Both the position numbers and the translations under genes were made by a program. The notes beneath the pieces were generated by a model that worked only from the letters and a program-made list of their open reading frames with translations, ran no database searches and was not told the DNA's origin. Shown here piece by piece: positions 5,282-12,216 of a DNA stretch of 12,257 nucleotides (the stretch's first letter is position 1; each line of letters starts with the position of its first letter). Origin of the DNA: UMGS1251 sp036666555 (GTDB taxonomy: Bacteria; Bacillota; Clostridia; Lachnospirales; Lachnospiraceae); assembly GCA_036666555.1 (NCBI GenBank), contig JAVWVS010000043.1, positions 1 through 12,257 on the forward strand. Direction: 5' to 3'.

Positions 5282-5902
5282 TTAAGCGCTCATTTTATGG
5301 TGTACCGGTTTCCCTATAGGAATCAGAAGTCCAGTTCGCAGTAATACCGGCCGCACTGCATTATACAAAAATCCCACCAGTACCAGAGATACCACTGCAT
5401 TTACAAACGTAGTAGCCGTGCTCCATTTTGCCAATACTTCCGCCATCTGCTGTGGCTGTCCCAGCACGATTTGTTTATAAAAATATCCCACCAATGGATC
5501 TGCAATCACATTAAATCCAAGTCCTGCTGCCGAAGCAATGATACTCCATTTGAAAACGTATTTCTTGTCTGTACTTTCATTAATCTTAGCAATACGATGT
5601 GCTACCAACCCCACCACCAAGCCGATACAAAGCTTGAGTACAAATGTCTTTGGTGCTCCCACGATGTAAATCGGATCCATAATATCTGCCAAAGTCATTC
5701 CGATAGCTCCTGCAAGACCGCCATACCATCCTCCCAACAGCAGTGCTCCCAATACACAAAATGCATTTCCAATATGAAGTGATGTGGCATCTCCTCCCGG
5801 CATCGGTATCTTAATCTGTAAAAATGTAAACGTGACATAGCATAGTGCTGCTAATATTGCTGTCTGTGCTAATTTTACTATTGTACTATTGTGTTTCTCC
5901 AT
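5282..5902 (-). CDS. ECF transporter S component, substrate unknown
   Basis: A 206-residue polytopic membrane protein with about five or six hydrophobic segments (near 8-30, 44-66, 66-82, 88-103, 117-140 and 163-185). The N-terminal signature is that of substrate-binding S components of energy-coupling factor transporters: a short positively charged start, a first membrane helix, then the loop PMPGGDATSLHIGNAFCVLGA and a GG-rich helix. S components bind a vitamin or other micronutrient and use a shared EcfA-EcfA'-EcfT module, which is not encoded here. I cannot assign the substrate, and I see no riboswitch in its short leader. The start is ATG 5902, with AAGGAG at 5911-5916; a GTG at 5911 overlaps that site and is rejected. 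Its C-terminus has an extra His-containing tail. Confidence 0.8.
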   Translation of the reverse strand: MEKHNSTIVKLAQTAILAALCYVTFTFLQIKIPMPGGDATSLHIGNAFCVLGALLLGGWYGGLAGAIGMTLADIMDPIYIVGAPKTFVLKLCIGLVVGLVAHRIAKINESTDKKYVFKWSIIASAAGLGFNVIADPLVGYFYKQIVLGQPQQMAEVLAKWSTATTFVNAVVSLVLVGFLYNAVRPVLLRTGLLIPIGKPVHHKMSA

Positions 5903-6018
5903 AATCCCCACTCCTTTTTTCCCATTGATTTATTTGATATCTGTATCTTAACACGCATGTGGTTCTTTCTAAATATCCAGTTATATCTATTTTGACCATG
6001 CCAGTTCGTTTCAAAGAA

Positions 6019-6045
6019 AGGACGACTCCCGGTACAAGTCGTCCT
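6019..6045 (-). terminator. Terminator of the DEAD-box helicase gene
   Basis: A perfect 9-bp stem (AGGACGACT at 6019-6027 with AGTCGTCCT at 6037-6045) closes a 9-nt loop 16 bp after the helicase stop. On the minus strand TTCTTTG follows. The plus strand has a longer T-run (6054-6061), so it could also stop stray plus-strand transcripts. Confidence 0.8.
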
Positions 6046-6061
6046 CTGTTCTTATTTTTTT

Positions 6062-7657
6062 CTATGATCTTTGGTTTGCCGGTTCAATCGCAACCGATTT
6101 CCCTTTGATCTTTGCATCTTGCATTGCATGAAGTACATCTTTTGCATATTCTCTTGGAACTTCCACAAATGTATATTTGTCAAACACATCAATGGATCCA
6201 ATCAACTTTCCAGGCATGCCGCTTTCGCCAGCCAACGCCCCCAGAATATCCCCAGGACCTACTTTTTGGTTCTTACCTACGTTGATAAACAAACGTACCA
6301 TCCCCGGTTCTTCTGCTCCGGTATCGCCAAAGTTTACTTCTGCCACCGGGCTTACTTCTTCTTGTATCATTCCCAAATTCATTTTCAGAAAGGCTGCTGC
6401 CATGTCCATTGCGGTGTAGTCTGAATTGTTGACTTTTTCTTCAATCGCATGAAGCATCATTGTTAAATCTTCTTTTTCAATAATCGCATCCATATCTTCC
6501 AATACTTTTTCTAACTTGGTACTTGCTACATCATTTGCAGAAGGAACCGACTGCGCATAGATTTTCGTCTTACAGTACTGTTGGATTTCTTTTAATTTAT
6601 ACACTTCTTTTCCACTGGCAAAAGAAAATGCACGACCCACTCTTCCGGCACGTCCGGTTCTTCCAATACGATGTACATAATATTCATCATCTTGAGGTAA
6701 ATCATAGTTAAATACTGCTTCCACTTCTTCTACATCAATTCCACGAGCTGCAACATCGGTGGCAACCAGAATTTCCGTTTTTCCATTTCGGAAGCCCTGC
6801 ATCACGCGGTCACGTTGTACTTGCTTTAAATCTCCGTGAAGTCCTGCTGCAAAATATCCTCTTCCCAACAATCCATTGACCAAAAGATCTACTTGTTTCT
6901 TTGTATTACAAAATACAACCGATAATTTTGGTGAATAAATATCTAACAGGCGAGACAGTACTTCTTCCTTATTTTTTGGTCTAACTTCATAATAAAATTG
7001 TTCAATGTTAGGAACGGTCAGTTCTTTTTTCGTCACTTTAATGATTTGCGCATTTTTCTGGAACCGCTTGGTAATATCTAAGATTGCCTTTGGCATCGTT
7101 GCCGAAAATAATACGGTCTGACGTTCCTCCGGTACTCCCTTTAAAATAGTTTCAATATCTTCACGGAATCCCATGTTCAGCATTTCATCTGCTTCATCTA
7201 ACACAACGGTATGGACTTCGTCCATTTTAATTGTTTTTCTTCTCATATGATCCATAACACGTCCCGGTGTACCGATAATCAGCTGTGTTCCACTTTTTAG
7301 AGAACGAATCTGCTTTACGATATCCTGTCCGCCATAGATCGGAACAACTTTAATTGCATGCATATATTTTGCCAAGTTACGGATTTCATCTGCTACCTGA
7401 ATCGCTAGCTCTCTCGTTGGGCAAAGCACAATGGCCTGCAATTTCTTATTCTTAGGATCTAGTTTTTCCAAAATCGGAATCCCGAATGCGGCTGTCTTAC
7501 CGGTTCCGGTCTGTGCCTGACCAATAATATCTTTTCCGCCCATCATAGCCGGAATGGCTTGACACTGAATCGGAGACGCTTCCTCAAATCCCATGAATTT
7601 TACTGCTTTTTCAATCTCTGGGCATAATCCCAGGTCTTCAAATTTTACTGCTTCCAT
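6062..7657 (-). CDS. DEAD-box ATP-dependent RNA helicase, DbpA-type C-terminus
   Basis: A 531-residue helicase with the full motif set: Q motif (Phe6, Gln31), motif I AQTGTGKT (48-55), Ia PTREL (80-84), TPGR (130-133), DEAD (154-157), SAT (185-187), VATDVAARGID (298-308) and HRIGRTGR (329-336). After the two RecA-like domains (about 1-365) come a helical linker and a C-terminal DbpA-type RNA-binding domain (about 453-526, beginning MVRLFINVGKNQKVGPGDIL). In Bacillus YxiN and E. coli DbpA this domain targets hairpin 92 of 23S rRNA, so a ribosome-assembly role is plausible; the general family also includes cold-shock CshA/DeaD. The ATG at 7657 aligns with family starts, although the nearest purine-rich site (7671-7676) is 13 nt away. 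A GTG at 7690 overlaps that site and is less likely. The leader is long and structured. Confidence 0.92.
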   Translation of the reverse strand: MEAVKFEDLGLCPEIEKAVKFMGFEEASPIQCQAIPAMMGGKDIIGQAQTGTGKTAAFGIPILEKLDPKNKKLQAIVLCPTRELAIQVADEIRNLAKYMHAIKVVPIYGGQDIVKQIRSLKSGTQLIIGTPGRVMDHMRRKTIKMDEVHTVVLDEADEMLNMGFREDIETILKGVPEERQTVLFSATMPKAILDITKRFQKNAQIIKVTKKELTVPNIEQFYYEVRPKNKEEVLSRLLDIYSPKLSVVFCNTKKQVDLLVNGLLGRGYFAAGLHGDLKQVQRDRVMQGFRNGKTEILVATDVAARGIDVEEVEAVFNYDLPQDDEYYVHRIGRTGRAGRVGRAFSFASGKEVYKLKEIQQYCKTKIYAQSVPSANDVASTKLEKVLEDMDAIIEKEDLTMMLHAIEEKVNNSDYTAMDMAAAFLKMNLGMIQEEVSPVAEVNFGDTGAEEPGMVRLFINVGKNQKVGPGDILGALAGESGMPGKLIGSIDVFDKYTFVEVPREYAKDVLHAMQDAKIKGKSVAIEPANQRS

Positions 7658-7766
7658 ATAATAGCTTGTTTCCTTTCTTTCCCGAATCACAAAATATTCT
7701 ATCTATCGTAAATGTAGCCCCACACTACGCACACTTGGTCCTATAAAACATTCTATGACTCCACAA

Positions 7767-7802
7767 AAATACCCTCTACCTGTGACCAAGTAAAGGGTAT
7801 TT
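7767..7802 (-). promoter_or_regulatory. Terminator-like hairpin in the helicase mRNA leader
   Basis: A 13-bp stem with one wobble (arms 7767-7779 and 7790-7802) and a 10-nt loop is followed on the minus strand by five T's. It sits within about the first 50 nt of the predicted helicase mRNA, in the 318-bp region between the helicase and trhA. It therefore reads as a leader attenuator or a 5' stabilising hairpin. Its loop region (7784-7791) is complementary over 8 bases to 7733-7740 further down the leader. Confidence 0.6.
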
Positions 7803-7820
7803 ACATAGTTTTCATGCCCT

Positions 7821-7849
7821 ATCATAACAGAATCCTTGCGGATTGTCAA
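7821..7849 (-). promoter_or_regulatory. Promoter of the DEAD-box helicase gene
   Basis: On the minus strand TTGACA (7844-7849) and TATGAT (7821-7826) are 17 bp apart, with TGT before the -10 (extended type). The predicted start near 7814 leaves a leader of about 155 nt. Confidence 0.8.
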
Positions 7850-7910
7850 ATTGAGTGTTTTCATAAAAATCAATTATTGCAATAAATGCTTGCTTTTTAC
7901 AAGGTTTGGG

Positions 7911-7943
7911 TATACTATATGTATGTAGTATTCAATACTACAT
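7911..7943 (+). promoter_or_regulatory. trhA -10 region and perfect 21-bp palindrome
   Basis: TATACT (7911-7916) is the likely -10. The best -35 (TTGCTT at 7890-7895) is only 15 bp away, so the promoter is imperfect and may need help. Directly downstream, covering the predicted start, are two perfect 10-bp arms (ATGTAGTATT at 7923-7932 and AATACTACAT at 7934-7943) around a single C. The size and position are those of a dimeric repressor operator. I cannot name the regulator. Confidence 0.6.
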
Positions 7944-7975
7944 GTTACACTTTTCATATCTAGGAGGGATATTTT

Positions 7976-8635
7976 ATGAATGCAGAAGCAATACGTTTGA
8001 AAGATCCGGGAAGCGCCATTACCCATTTGATTGGAATGTTGATGGCCATTTTTGCCGGAATACCACTACTGATAAAAGCGGCTCACGAGCCTAGCAGAAT
8101 ATATTTAGTTTCCGCAGCAATTTTTATTGTCAGCATGATTTTACTTTATGCCGCAAGCACCACCTACCATTCTCTGAATTTATCCGAGAAAGCGAATACT
8201 ATTTTGAAGAAATTAGACCACATGATGATTTTCATTTTGATTGCTGGAAGTTATACCCCCATTTGCCTCTTGGTATTAGGTGGAACTACCGGAAAGATGC
8301 TTCTAATTTTAGTATGGGGCATTGCCATTGTAGGTATTTTAATCAAGGCTTTCTGGGTATTTTGTCCGAAATGGGTGTCCTCTGTATTGTATATTGGTAT
8401 GGGCTGGGTGTGTGTATTGGCATTTACCAAGCTTCTTCATGCACTGTCGCCGGCTGCTTTTGGATGGCTGTTAGCAGGAGGACTCATCTATACTATTGGT
8501 GGTGTGATTTATGCCTTAAAACTTCCTATTTTTAATAGTAAACATAAAAATTTCGGAAGTCATGAGATTTTCCATTTGTTTGTCCTTGGCGGAAGTGTCT
8601 GCCACTTTGTATTAGTATACGCATTTATTATGTAG
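7976..8635 (+). CDS. trhA: TrhA / hemolysin III (PAQR) family membrane protein
   Basis: A 219-residue integral membrane protein with about seven hydrophobic segments, the normal size for bacterial hemolysin III-type PAQR proteins. The metal-site motifs of the wider CREST superfamily are present: S61xxxH65, Asp81 in LDHMMIFILIAGSYTP, and H196xxxH200 with a nearby His210. E. coli TrhA (YqfA) takes part in membrane-fluidity and lipid homeostasis; the Bacillus cereus relative was named for haemolytic activity. A hydrolase-like activity is inferred from the motif, not demonstrated. AGGAGG (7963-7968) lies 7 nt before the ATG. The gene is 57 bp upstream of fetA on the same strand with no terminator seen between them, so cotranscription is possible. 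A strong palindrome overlaps its predicted start site. Confidence 0.9.
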   Translation: MNAEAIRLKDPGSAITHLIGMLMAIFAGIPLLIKAAHEPSRIYLVSAAIFIVSMILLYAASTTYHSLNLSEKANTILKKLDHMMIFILIAGSYTPICLLVLGGTTGKMLLILVWGIAIVGILIKAFWVFCPKWVSSVLYIGMGWVCVLAFTKLLHALSPAAFGWLLAGGLIYTIGGVIYALKLPIFNSKHKNFGSHEIFHLFVLGGSVCHFVLVYAFIM

Positions 8636-8692
8636 TTTGACTTTATTGCCTGTATTATTTGTGGTAATATAAAGAAATAAGGAGTCAACGCT

Positions 8693-9325
8693 ATGAATAT
8701 CATTTTATCAGCAACCAATGTAACCTTTCAAGATTTTTTGTCCTATCCTCAGATTCAGATTGAGGAACATCGCACTACTTTTCTCTGTGGGGAAAGTGGT
8801 TGTGGAAAAAGCACCCTTTTGAAGTTATTTAATGGGACGGTTTCGCCTTCGGGTGGTGTCCTTTCCTACAAAGGACAAGACATTGCTACTCTGGATACCA
8901 TAGCGCTTCGCCAGGAAGTGCTTTTGGTTTCTCAGACGGTGTTCTTATTTGACGGTACCATTCGTGACAATTTTCATCAATACTATGCTTATCGGGAGAT
9001 AGAGCCTTTATCCGACCAGGATATAAAGGGCTATCTCTCTCTTTGTTGTGCCACTTTTGATTTATCTGCCCCCTGTGAAACAATGTCCGGCGGGGAACGC
9101 CAACGTGTGTTTATTGCCATCTGCCTTTCTTTTTTACCAAAGGTTCTCATGCTTGATGAGCCTACTTCCGCTCTTGACAGTGTTACTGCAGATACTTTTT
9201 TGGAACGCATCAAAACATTTTGTACTGCCCACGAGATTACACTGATCGTCATTAGCCATGATCAGATTTTGGCCGATCAATTCGGGGACCGAACCTTGTT
9301 TTTGAAGCGGGAGGTGGAGAAATGA
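8693..9325 (+). CDS. fetA: Iron export ABC transporter ATP-binding protein FetA
   Basis: A 210-residue ABC ATPase with Walker A GESGCGKST (33-41), Q-loop Gln81, signature MSGGERQ (131-137), Walker B VLMLDE (151-156) and switch His189. The short length, and a FetB-type permease gene immediately downstream, identify it as FetA (YbbL type). FetAB of E. coli exports iron and increases resistance to H2O2 by lowering free iron. AAGGAG (8679-8684) is 8 nt before the ATG. TGG-TAATAT (8662-8670) could be an extended -10, but no good -35 goes with it, so readthrough from trhA may contribute. The stop overlaps the fetB start by ATGA, a sign of translational coupling. The export direction is inferred from the family. 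Confidence 0.87.
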   Translation: MNIILSATNVTFQDFLSYPQIQIEEHRTTFLCGESGCGKSTLLKLFNGTVSPSGGVLSYKGQDIATLDTIALRQEVLLVSQTVFLFDGTIRDNFHQYYAYREIEPLSDQDIKGYLSLCCATFDLSAPCETMSGGERQRVFIAICLSFLPKVLMLDEPTSALDSVTADTFLERIKTFCTAHEITLIVISHDQILADQFGDRTLFLKREVEK

Positions 9326-10095
9326 ATGGCATTGTAAAGATACAGATTTGTCAATTTGCCTTGATTTATGTGCTGTTATTAATTGTACTTGCAATTATGA
9401 AAAAATGCAGGGTGAATCAGACAAAATTATTAGTAATTGCCAGCATTCGTATGACGGTTCAGCTTACTTTAGCCGGATTGATCCTAACTTATATTTTCAA
9501 GAACCCACATCCACTCTTTACTTTGGCTTATCTGGGGGTTATGATTGTTTTTTCTATTCACCGTGTATTATCGAAAAATAAGGGCCTCAACCACCATTTT
9601 AAAATAGCCATTGGTGTTTCTTTGGCACTTTCCGGTCTGAGTATCATTGCATTCTTTGTATGTATTGTAGTGGGTGAGAGTATTTTTAACCCACAATATA
9701 CCATTACCATCGGAGGCATGGTGATTGGAAATGCCATGACCGGAACTACCTTGGGAGTGAAAACCTTTCGCGAAAGTTTCAGCGGGCAAAGTGATAAGAT
9801 TCATGCATTGCTCAATATCGGTGTGTCTCCACAGAAGATTCTGCTGCCATTTGTGAATCAGGCTCTGGAAACGGCCCTATTGCCTACTTTGAATTCCATG
9901 TTGGGCATGGGTATCGTGGCACTGCCGGGTATGATGACCGGGCAAATCCTTTCCGGCACTTTACCTACCACCGCCATTCTTTATCAAATTGCAATTATGA
10001 TAGCAATCTGCACGGTGGTCTGCCTATCCGTATTTGGTTCGCTTTACTGGGGCTATAAAACTATGTACAACAAGCAAAACCAGATTGACCTATAA
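9322..10095 (+). CDS. fetB: Iron export ABC transporter permease FetB
   Basis: A 257-residue permease of the UPF0014/FetB family with about seven membrane segments. The family hallmarks are visible: the early KLLVIASIRMTVQLTLAG segment, GGMVIGNAMTG (about 131-141), and the cytoplasmic loop followed by LNSMLGMGIVALPGMMTGQI (about 192-211). It forms the membrane part of the transporter with FetA. The ATG at 9322 overlaps the fetA stop, with GAGG and GGAG sequences just before it inside fetA. Its 3' end overlaps the convergent GIY-YIG gene by 6 bp, and no terminator lies between them. The first plus-strand terminator is at 10414-10449, beyond that gene. Together with PerR and the rubrerythrins it fits a peroxide and iron defence theme, although no shared operator was seen here. 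Confidence 0.9.
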   Translation: MNGIVKIQICQFALIYVLLLIVLAIMKKCRVNQTKLLVIASIRMTVQLTLAGLILTYIFKNPHPLFTLAYLGVMIVFSIHRVLSKNKGLNHHFKIAIGVSLALSGLSIIAFFVCIVVGESIFNPQYTITIGGMVIGNAMTGTTLGVKTFRESFSGQSDKIHALLNIGVSPQKILLPFVNQALETALLPTLNSMLGMGIVALPGMMTGQILSGTLPTTAILYQIAIMIAICTVVCLSVFGSLYWGYKTMYNKQNQIDL

Positions 10096-10338
10096 TTTCT
10101 TCGTACCAATAAGCGCTTCTTTTTTTGCTTTTTTCATATGCTTAATCTGATATTCGCGCTTCATTGCTTCTTCTTTGGTTCCAAATGTTTCATAATAGAC
10201 CAGTGTCACCGGTCTTCTGGCTTTGGTGTATTTGGCTCCTTTCCCTTGATTATGATCCTCCAGCCGTTTTTCAATATGGTTGGTCCATCCGGTGTATAGG
10301 GTTCCATCACTGCATTTTACGATATAGGTATAATTCAT
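10090..10338 (-). CDS. GIY-YIG nuclease-domain protein (YhbQ/UPF0213 type)
   Basis: An 82-residue protein that is a single GIY-YIG domain. The first motif is TYIVKCSDGTLYTGWT, with Tyr5 and Tyr15 in the GIY and YIG positions. Next come Arg25 and His29 in KRLEDHN, then the conserved KYTKARRP segment (36-43) and KREYQIK (60-66), whose Glu62 is the probable metal ligand. Size and order match the small YhbQ/UPF0213 group. E. coli YhbQ acts as a structure-selective DNase; a DNA-repair role here is inference. AGAGGAGAG (10345-10353) lies 6 nt before the ATG. It is a monocistronic unit and its last codons overlap fetB on the other strand. Confidence 0.9.
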   Translation of the reverse strand: MNYTYIVKCSDGTLYTGWTNHIEKRLEDHNQGKGAKYTKARRPVTLVYYETFGTKEEAMKREYQIKHMKKAKKEALIGTKKL

Positions 10339-10369
10339 CTGAATCTCTCCTCTAAGTTCTAATGGCTTT

Positions 10370-10398
10370 AGTATACAAATATATTTCTTAAATTACAA
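10370..10398 (-). promoter_or_regulatory. Promoter of the GIY-YIG gene
   Basis: On the minus strand TTGTAA (10393-10398) and TATACT (10370-10375) are 17 bp apart. The predicted start is about 25 nt before the ATG. Confidence 0.55.
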
Positions 10399-10413
10399 GT
10401 CTTTCCCACCACG

Positions 10414-10449
10414 AAAAGGTCCGCAGCTATTATGCCTACGGACCTTTTT
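10414..10449. terminator. Bidirectional terminator after spoIIQ
   Basis: AAAAGGTCCG (10414-10423) pairs with CGGACCTTTT (10439-10448). Three more pairs, one a wobble, lengthen the stem to about 13 bp. On the minus strand it ends spoIIQ. On the plus strand its T5 tract is the first terminator available to transcripts leaving fetB. Confidence 0.88.
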
Positions 10450-10461
10450 GTATTCTTGCAT

Positions 10462-11214
10462 TTAGGTGTCTAAATAATCCAATGGGTTGACCGGTGTTCC
10501 TTCTTTTCGCATTTCAAAGTACAGATTGCTTCCTTCTACACTGTAGTACTTGGTGGGTTCGCTTATGTTTCCAATAATCGCCCCGGAATTTACAGTATCT
10601 CCCACTGCCACTGCTACATCGGTTAGCTGACCATACACTGTTTCAAATCCGCTTCCGATATCAATCGTCACCGTATTTCCCGTTTGTGCGCTGGTTTCTA
10701 TTGCTGTTACAGTACCTCTGGCTGCGGTCACCACTTGTTCACCGGTTGCTCCCGAGATAATAACCGCCGGATTATACTTGTACTGATCGAGTGTGGCAAA
10801 ATACACGGTCTTGTCCATACTGAAATTCAACAAAATCGTTCCGGTTACCGGCCATATCAATTTATCCGTCTCCGAAAACGTAATGGCCTGAGGGGTCACA
10901 GGTGCGGCCGCCTCCGGCTGGTTGTTGACTATCGGTGCTGGAACTACCGGTGCTTCTTTTGTAGGTGCATGGGTCTCTCCTTGATTGGCTTGATTTTCAA
11001 TCACATGACTATTTGCTTCCTCTGCGGAATTTTTTTTCGTTATTTTTTCCGCCATTTTGTTTTCTTTTTCCGCCAATGCCAGTTCTTTTTTTACTCCGTC
11101 ACGATAGTTCTTTAATGTATAGGTTCCGACTAACGCAATGGCTGCTACGAAGCAGATCACCAAACCTACCGTGGCGCCTTTTCCTCTTCTGGAAGAGCTT
11201 TCTTTATCTTTCAT
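10462..11214 (-). CDS. spoIIQ: SpoIIQ-like M23/LytM-fold sporulation protein
   Basis: A 250-residue single-pass membrane protein: basic N-terminus, membrane segment (about 14-34), charged coil-like stretch (35-70), Pro/Ala-rich linker (80-110) and LytM/M23 fold (about 120-247). In Bacillus, SpoIIQ in the forespore membrane binds SpoIIIAH across the intermembrane space to form the channel complex and to support engulfment. Here the M23 zinc ligands are replaced: the HxxxD pair reads Asn148/Ile152, the later His is Gln196 in YGQL, and LHFE is LYFE (Tyr232). It should therefore be a scaffold, not an active peptidase. The ATG at 11214 is 8 nt from AGAGG (11223-11227); upstream GTG 11223 and ATG 11220 are too close to that site. 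It lies 42 bp after spoIID, the usual order in clostridia. Confidence 0.85.
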   Translation of the reverse strand: MKDKESSSRRGKGATVGLVICFVAAIALVGTYTLKNYRDGVKKELALAEKENKMAEKITKKNSAEEANSHVIENQANQGETHAPTKEAPVVPAPIVNNQPEAAAPVTPQAITFSETDKLIWPVTGTILLNFSMDKTVYFATLDQYKYNPAVIISGATGEQVVTAARGTVTAIETSAQTGNTVTIDIGSGFETVYGQLTDVAVAVGDTVNSGAIIGNISEPTKYYSVEGSNLYFEMRKEGTPVNPLDYLDT

Positions 11215-11232
11215 ATTCATCACCTCTGACTC

Positions 11233-11262
11233 TATTTTTGCCAGAAATGAATTGAATTATTC
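11233..11262 (-). promoter_or_regulatory. Possible sigma-F promoter of spoIIQ
   Basis: On the minus strand GAATA (11258-11262) and GGCAAAAATA (11233-11242) are 15 bp apart. The published sigma-F pattern is GYATA-N15-GGNNANAHTR, so only the second base of the -35 deviates. The -35 overlaps the spoIID stop codon. Bacillus spoIIQ is sigma-F dependent, which supports the call. The predicted leader would be only about 12 nt, with the ribosome site at its very 5' end, which counts against it. Confidence 0.4.
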
Positions 11263-12144
11263 GATATTTGACAAAATTTCGGCAACCTCTTTGATTTCCG
11301 TACCCTCAAAAAAATATTGTAAAATTTCTTCATGACTTTTTCCTTCTTTTGCCATTTCATTTGCCGTGTATTGGCTCATGCCAAGACCATGACCGATTCC
11401 TTTGGTCGTCACTCGGATGTTTCCCTTGTAATCTTGCAATACAAAGCAACTGGAGGCCAGAGCATGCTCCTTTCGGAACTCTTCTCCCGTGTAGATTCGC
11501 TCACCCACTCGAATGTTCTGCACATAGCCTGCGCTATCCACTGTTTGGATCTCCATATCTTGCTTCTCCATGGTAACCGTGGTCATTTGCTCCAACGCCT
11601 CCACGTCCTTAGGACATTCTTTCTTCATCAAATACGGGTATGTATCACTTCCCAACACTTCCTTACCGATCCTGGTACTCCCATTACTCAATTGATGAAA
11701 CGGCGTTGCCGCCGGTTTCCCTTGATAAGTAACAATCTGCCCGCTGGTTTCCTCCCATGCCTTTTCTAATTTCTTATGATATTCCCCATACTTTCCCGCT
11801 CCCCACTGCTTCTTCATATCCGCTTCTGCCCAAAACTCTTCTCGAAAAACTGCATTTTTCCGTTCCTCCTCTATCTGCTTATACAAGCCCGTCCGCACAA
11901 GTACGGCCTGAGCCTTCACCGCCGAAAGCTTATCCGCCATCGAAATTTCACTGGCCAAAATCCCCATTCCATAGGCATCCATAGACATCTGCACCACTCC
12001 GGAAGCCATTTGCACATTCACAGAATCCCCCGTGGTGCCTGCGTTAGTCGCAATGCTTGGCCCGTTTATAAAGACCGTAATTACATAGGGAAGCAATACC
12101 ACAATCACTACCATTGCCAGCCCCCTCTTCATATTTTGCCCCAT
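11257..12144 (-). CDS. spoIID: Stage II sporulation protein D (SpoIID), lytic transglycosylase
   Basis: A 295-residue protein with an N-terminal membrane anchor (about 8-27) and a SpoIID domain. The conserved ILASEISM...KLSAVKAQAVLVRT block (62-84) contains Glu66, the position of the catalytic Glu88 of Bacillus SpoIID. The C-terminal signature KGIGHGLGMSQYTANEMAKEG (248-268) is complete. SpoIID works in the mother cell with SpoIIM and SpoIIP to degrade septal peptidoglycan and drive engulfment. At the FH...GST site His150 is present but the adjacent Cys of zinc-binding clostridial homologues is not seen. The ATG at 12144 is 5 nt from AGAGGAG (12150-12156). A longer frame from 12243 would span the promoter and is rejected. 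It heads a pair with spoIIQ and has a sigma-E promoter. Confidence 0.9.
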   Translation of the reverse strand: MGQNMKRGLAMVVIVVLLPYVITVFINGPSIATNAGTTGDSVNVQMASGVVQMSMDAYGMGILASEISMADKLSAVKAQAVLVRTGLYKQIEEERKNAVFREEFWAEADMKKQWGAGKYGEYHKKLEKAWEETSGQIVTYQGKPAATPFHQLSNGSTRIGKEVLGSDTYPYLMKKECPKDVEALEQMTTVTMEKQDMEIQTVDSAGYVQNIRVGERIYTGEEFRKEHALASSCFVLQDYKGNIRVTTKGIGHGLGMSQYTANEMAKEGKSHEEILQYFFEGTEIKEVAEILSNIE

Positions 12145-12188
12145 ATTCACTCCTCTTTCCATAGATTCCTCGCTTTTGTCACTGCTAT

Positions 12189-12216
12189 AGTGTATGAAAA
12201 AGAAACAAAAATATGC
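12189..12216 (-). promoter_or_regulatory. Sigma-E promoter of spoIID
   Basis: On the minus strand GCATATT (12210-12216) and CATACACT (12189-12196) match the sigma-E -35 (KMATATT) and -10 (CATACAHT) consensus exactly. The spacer is 13 bp of almost pure T, one base shorter than the common spacing. The start would be near 12182, about 38 nt before the ATG. It fits mother-cell expression of spoIID. Confidence 0.8.

Noticed and set aside
5282..5902. Assigning a specific vitamin to the ECF S component
   Set aside because: No diagnostic binding residues or riboswitch could be recognised, and no biosynthesis genes lie nearby.
10107..10136. T-rich tract after AAGCGCTT as a terminator for fetB
   Set aside because: The only dyad is an 8-bp palindrome with no loop, so it cannot form a hairpin. 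The T's encode Lys codons of the GIY-YIG protein on the other strand.
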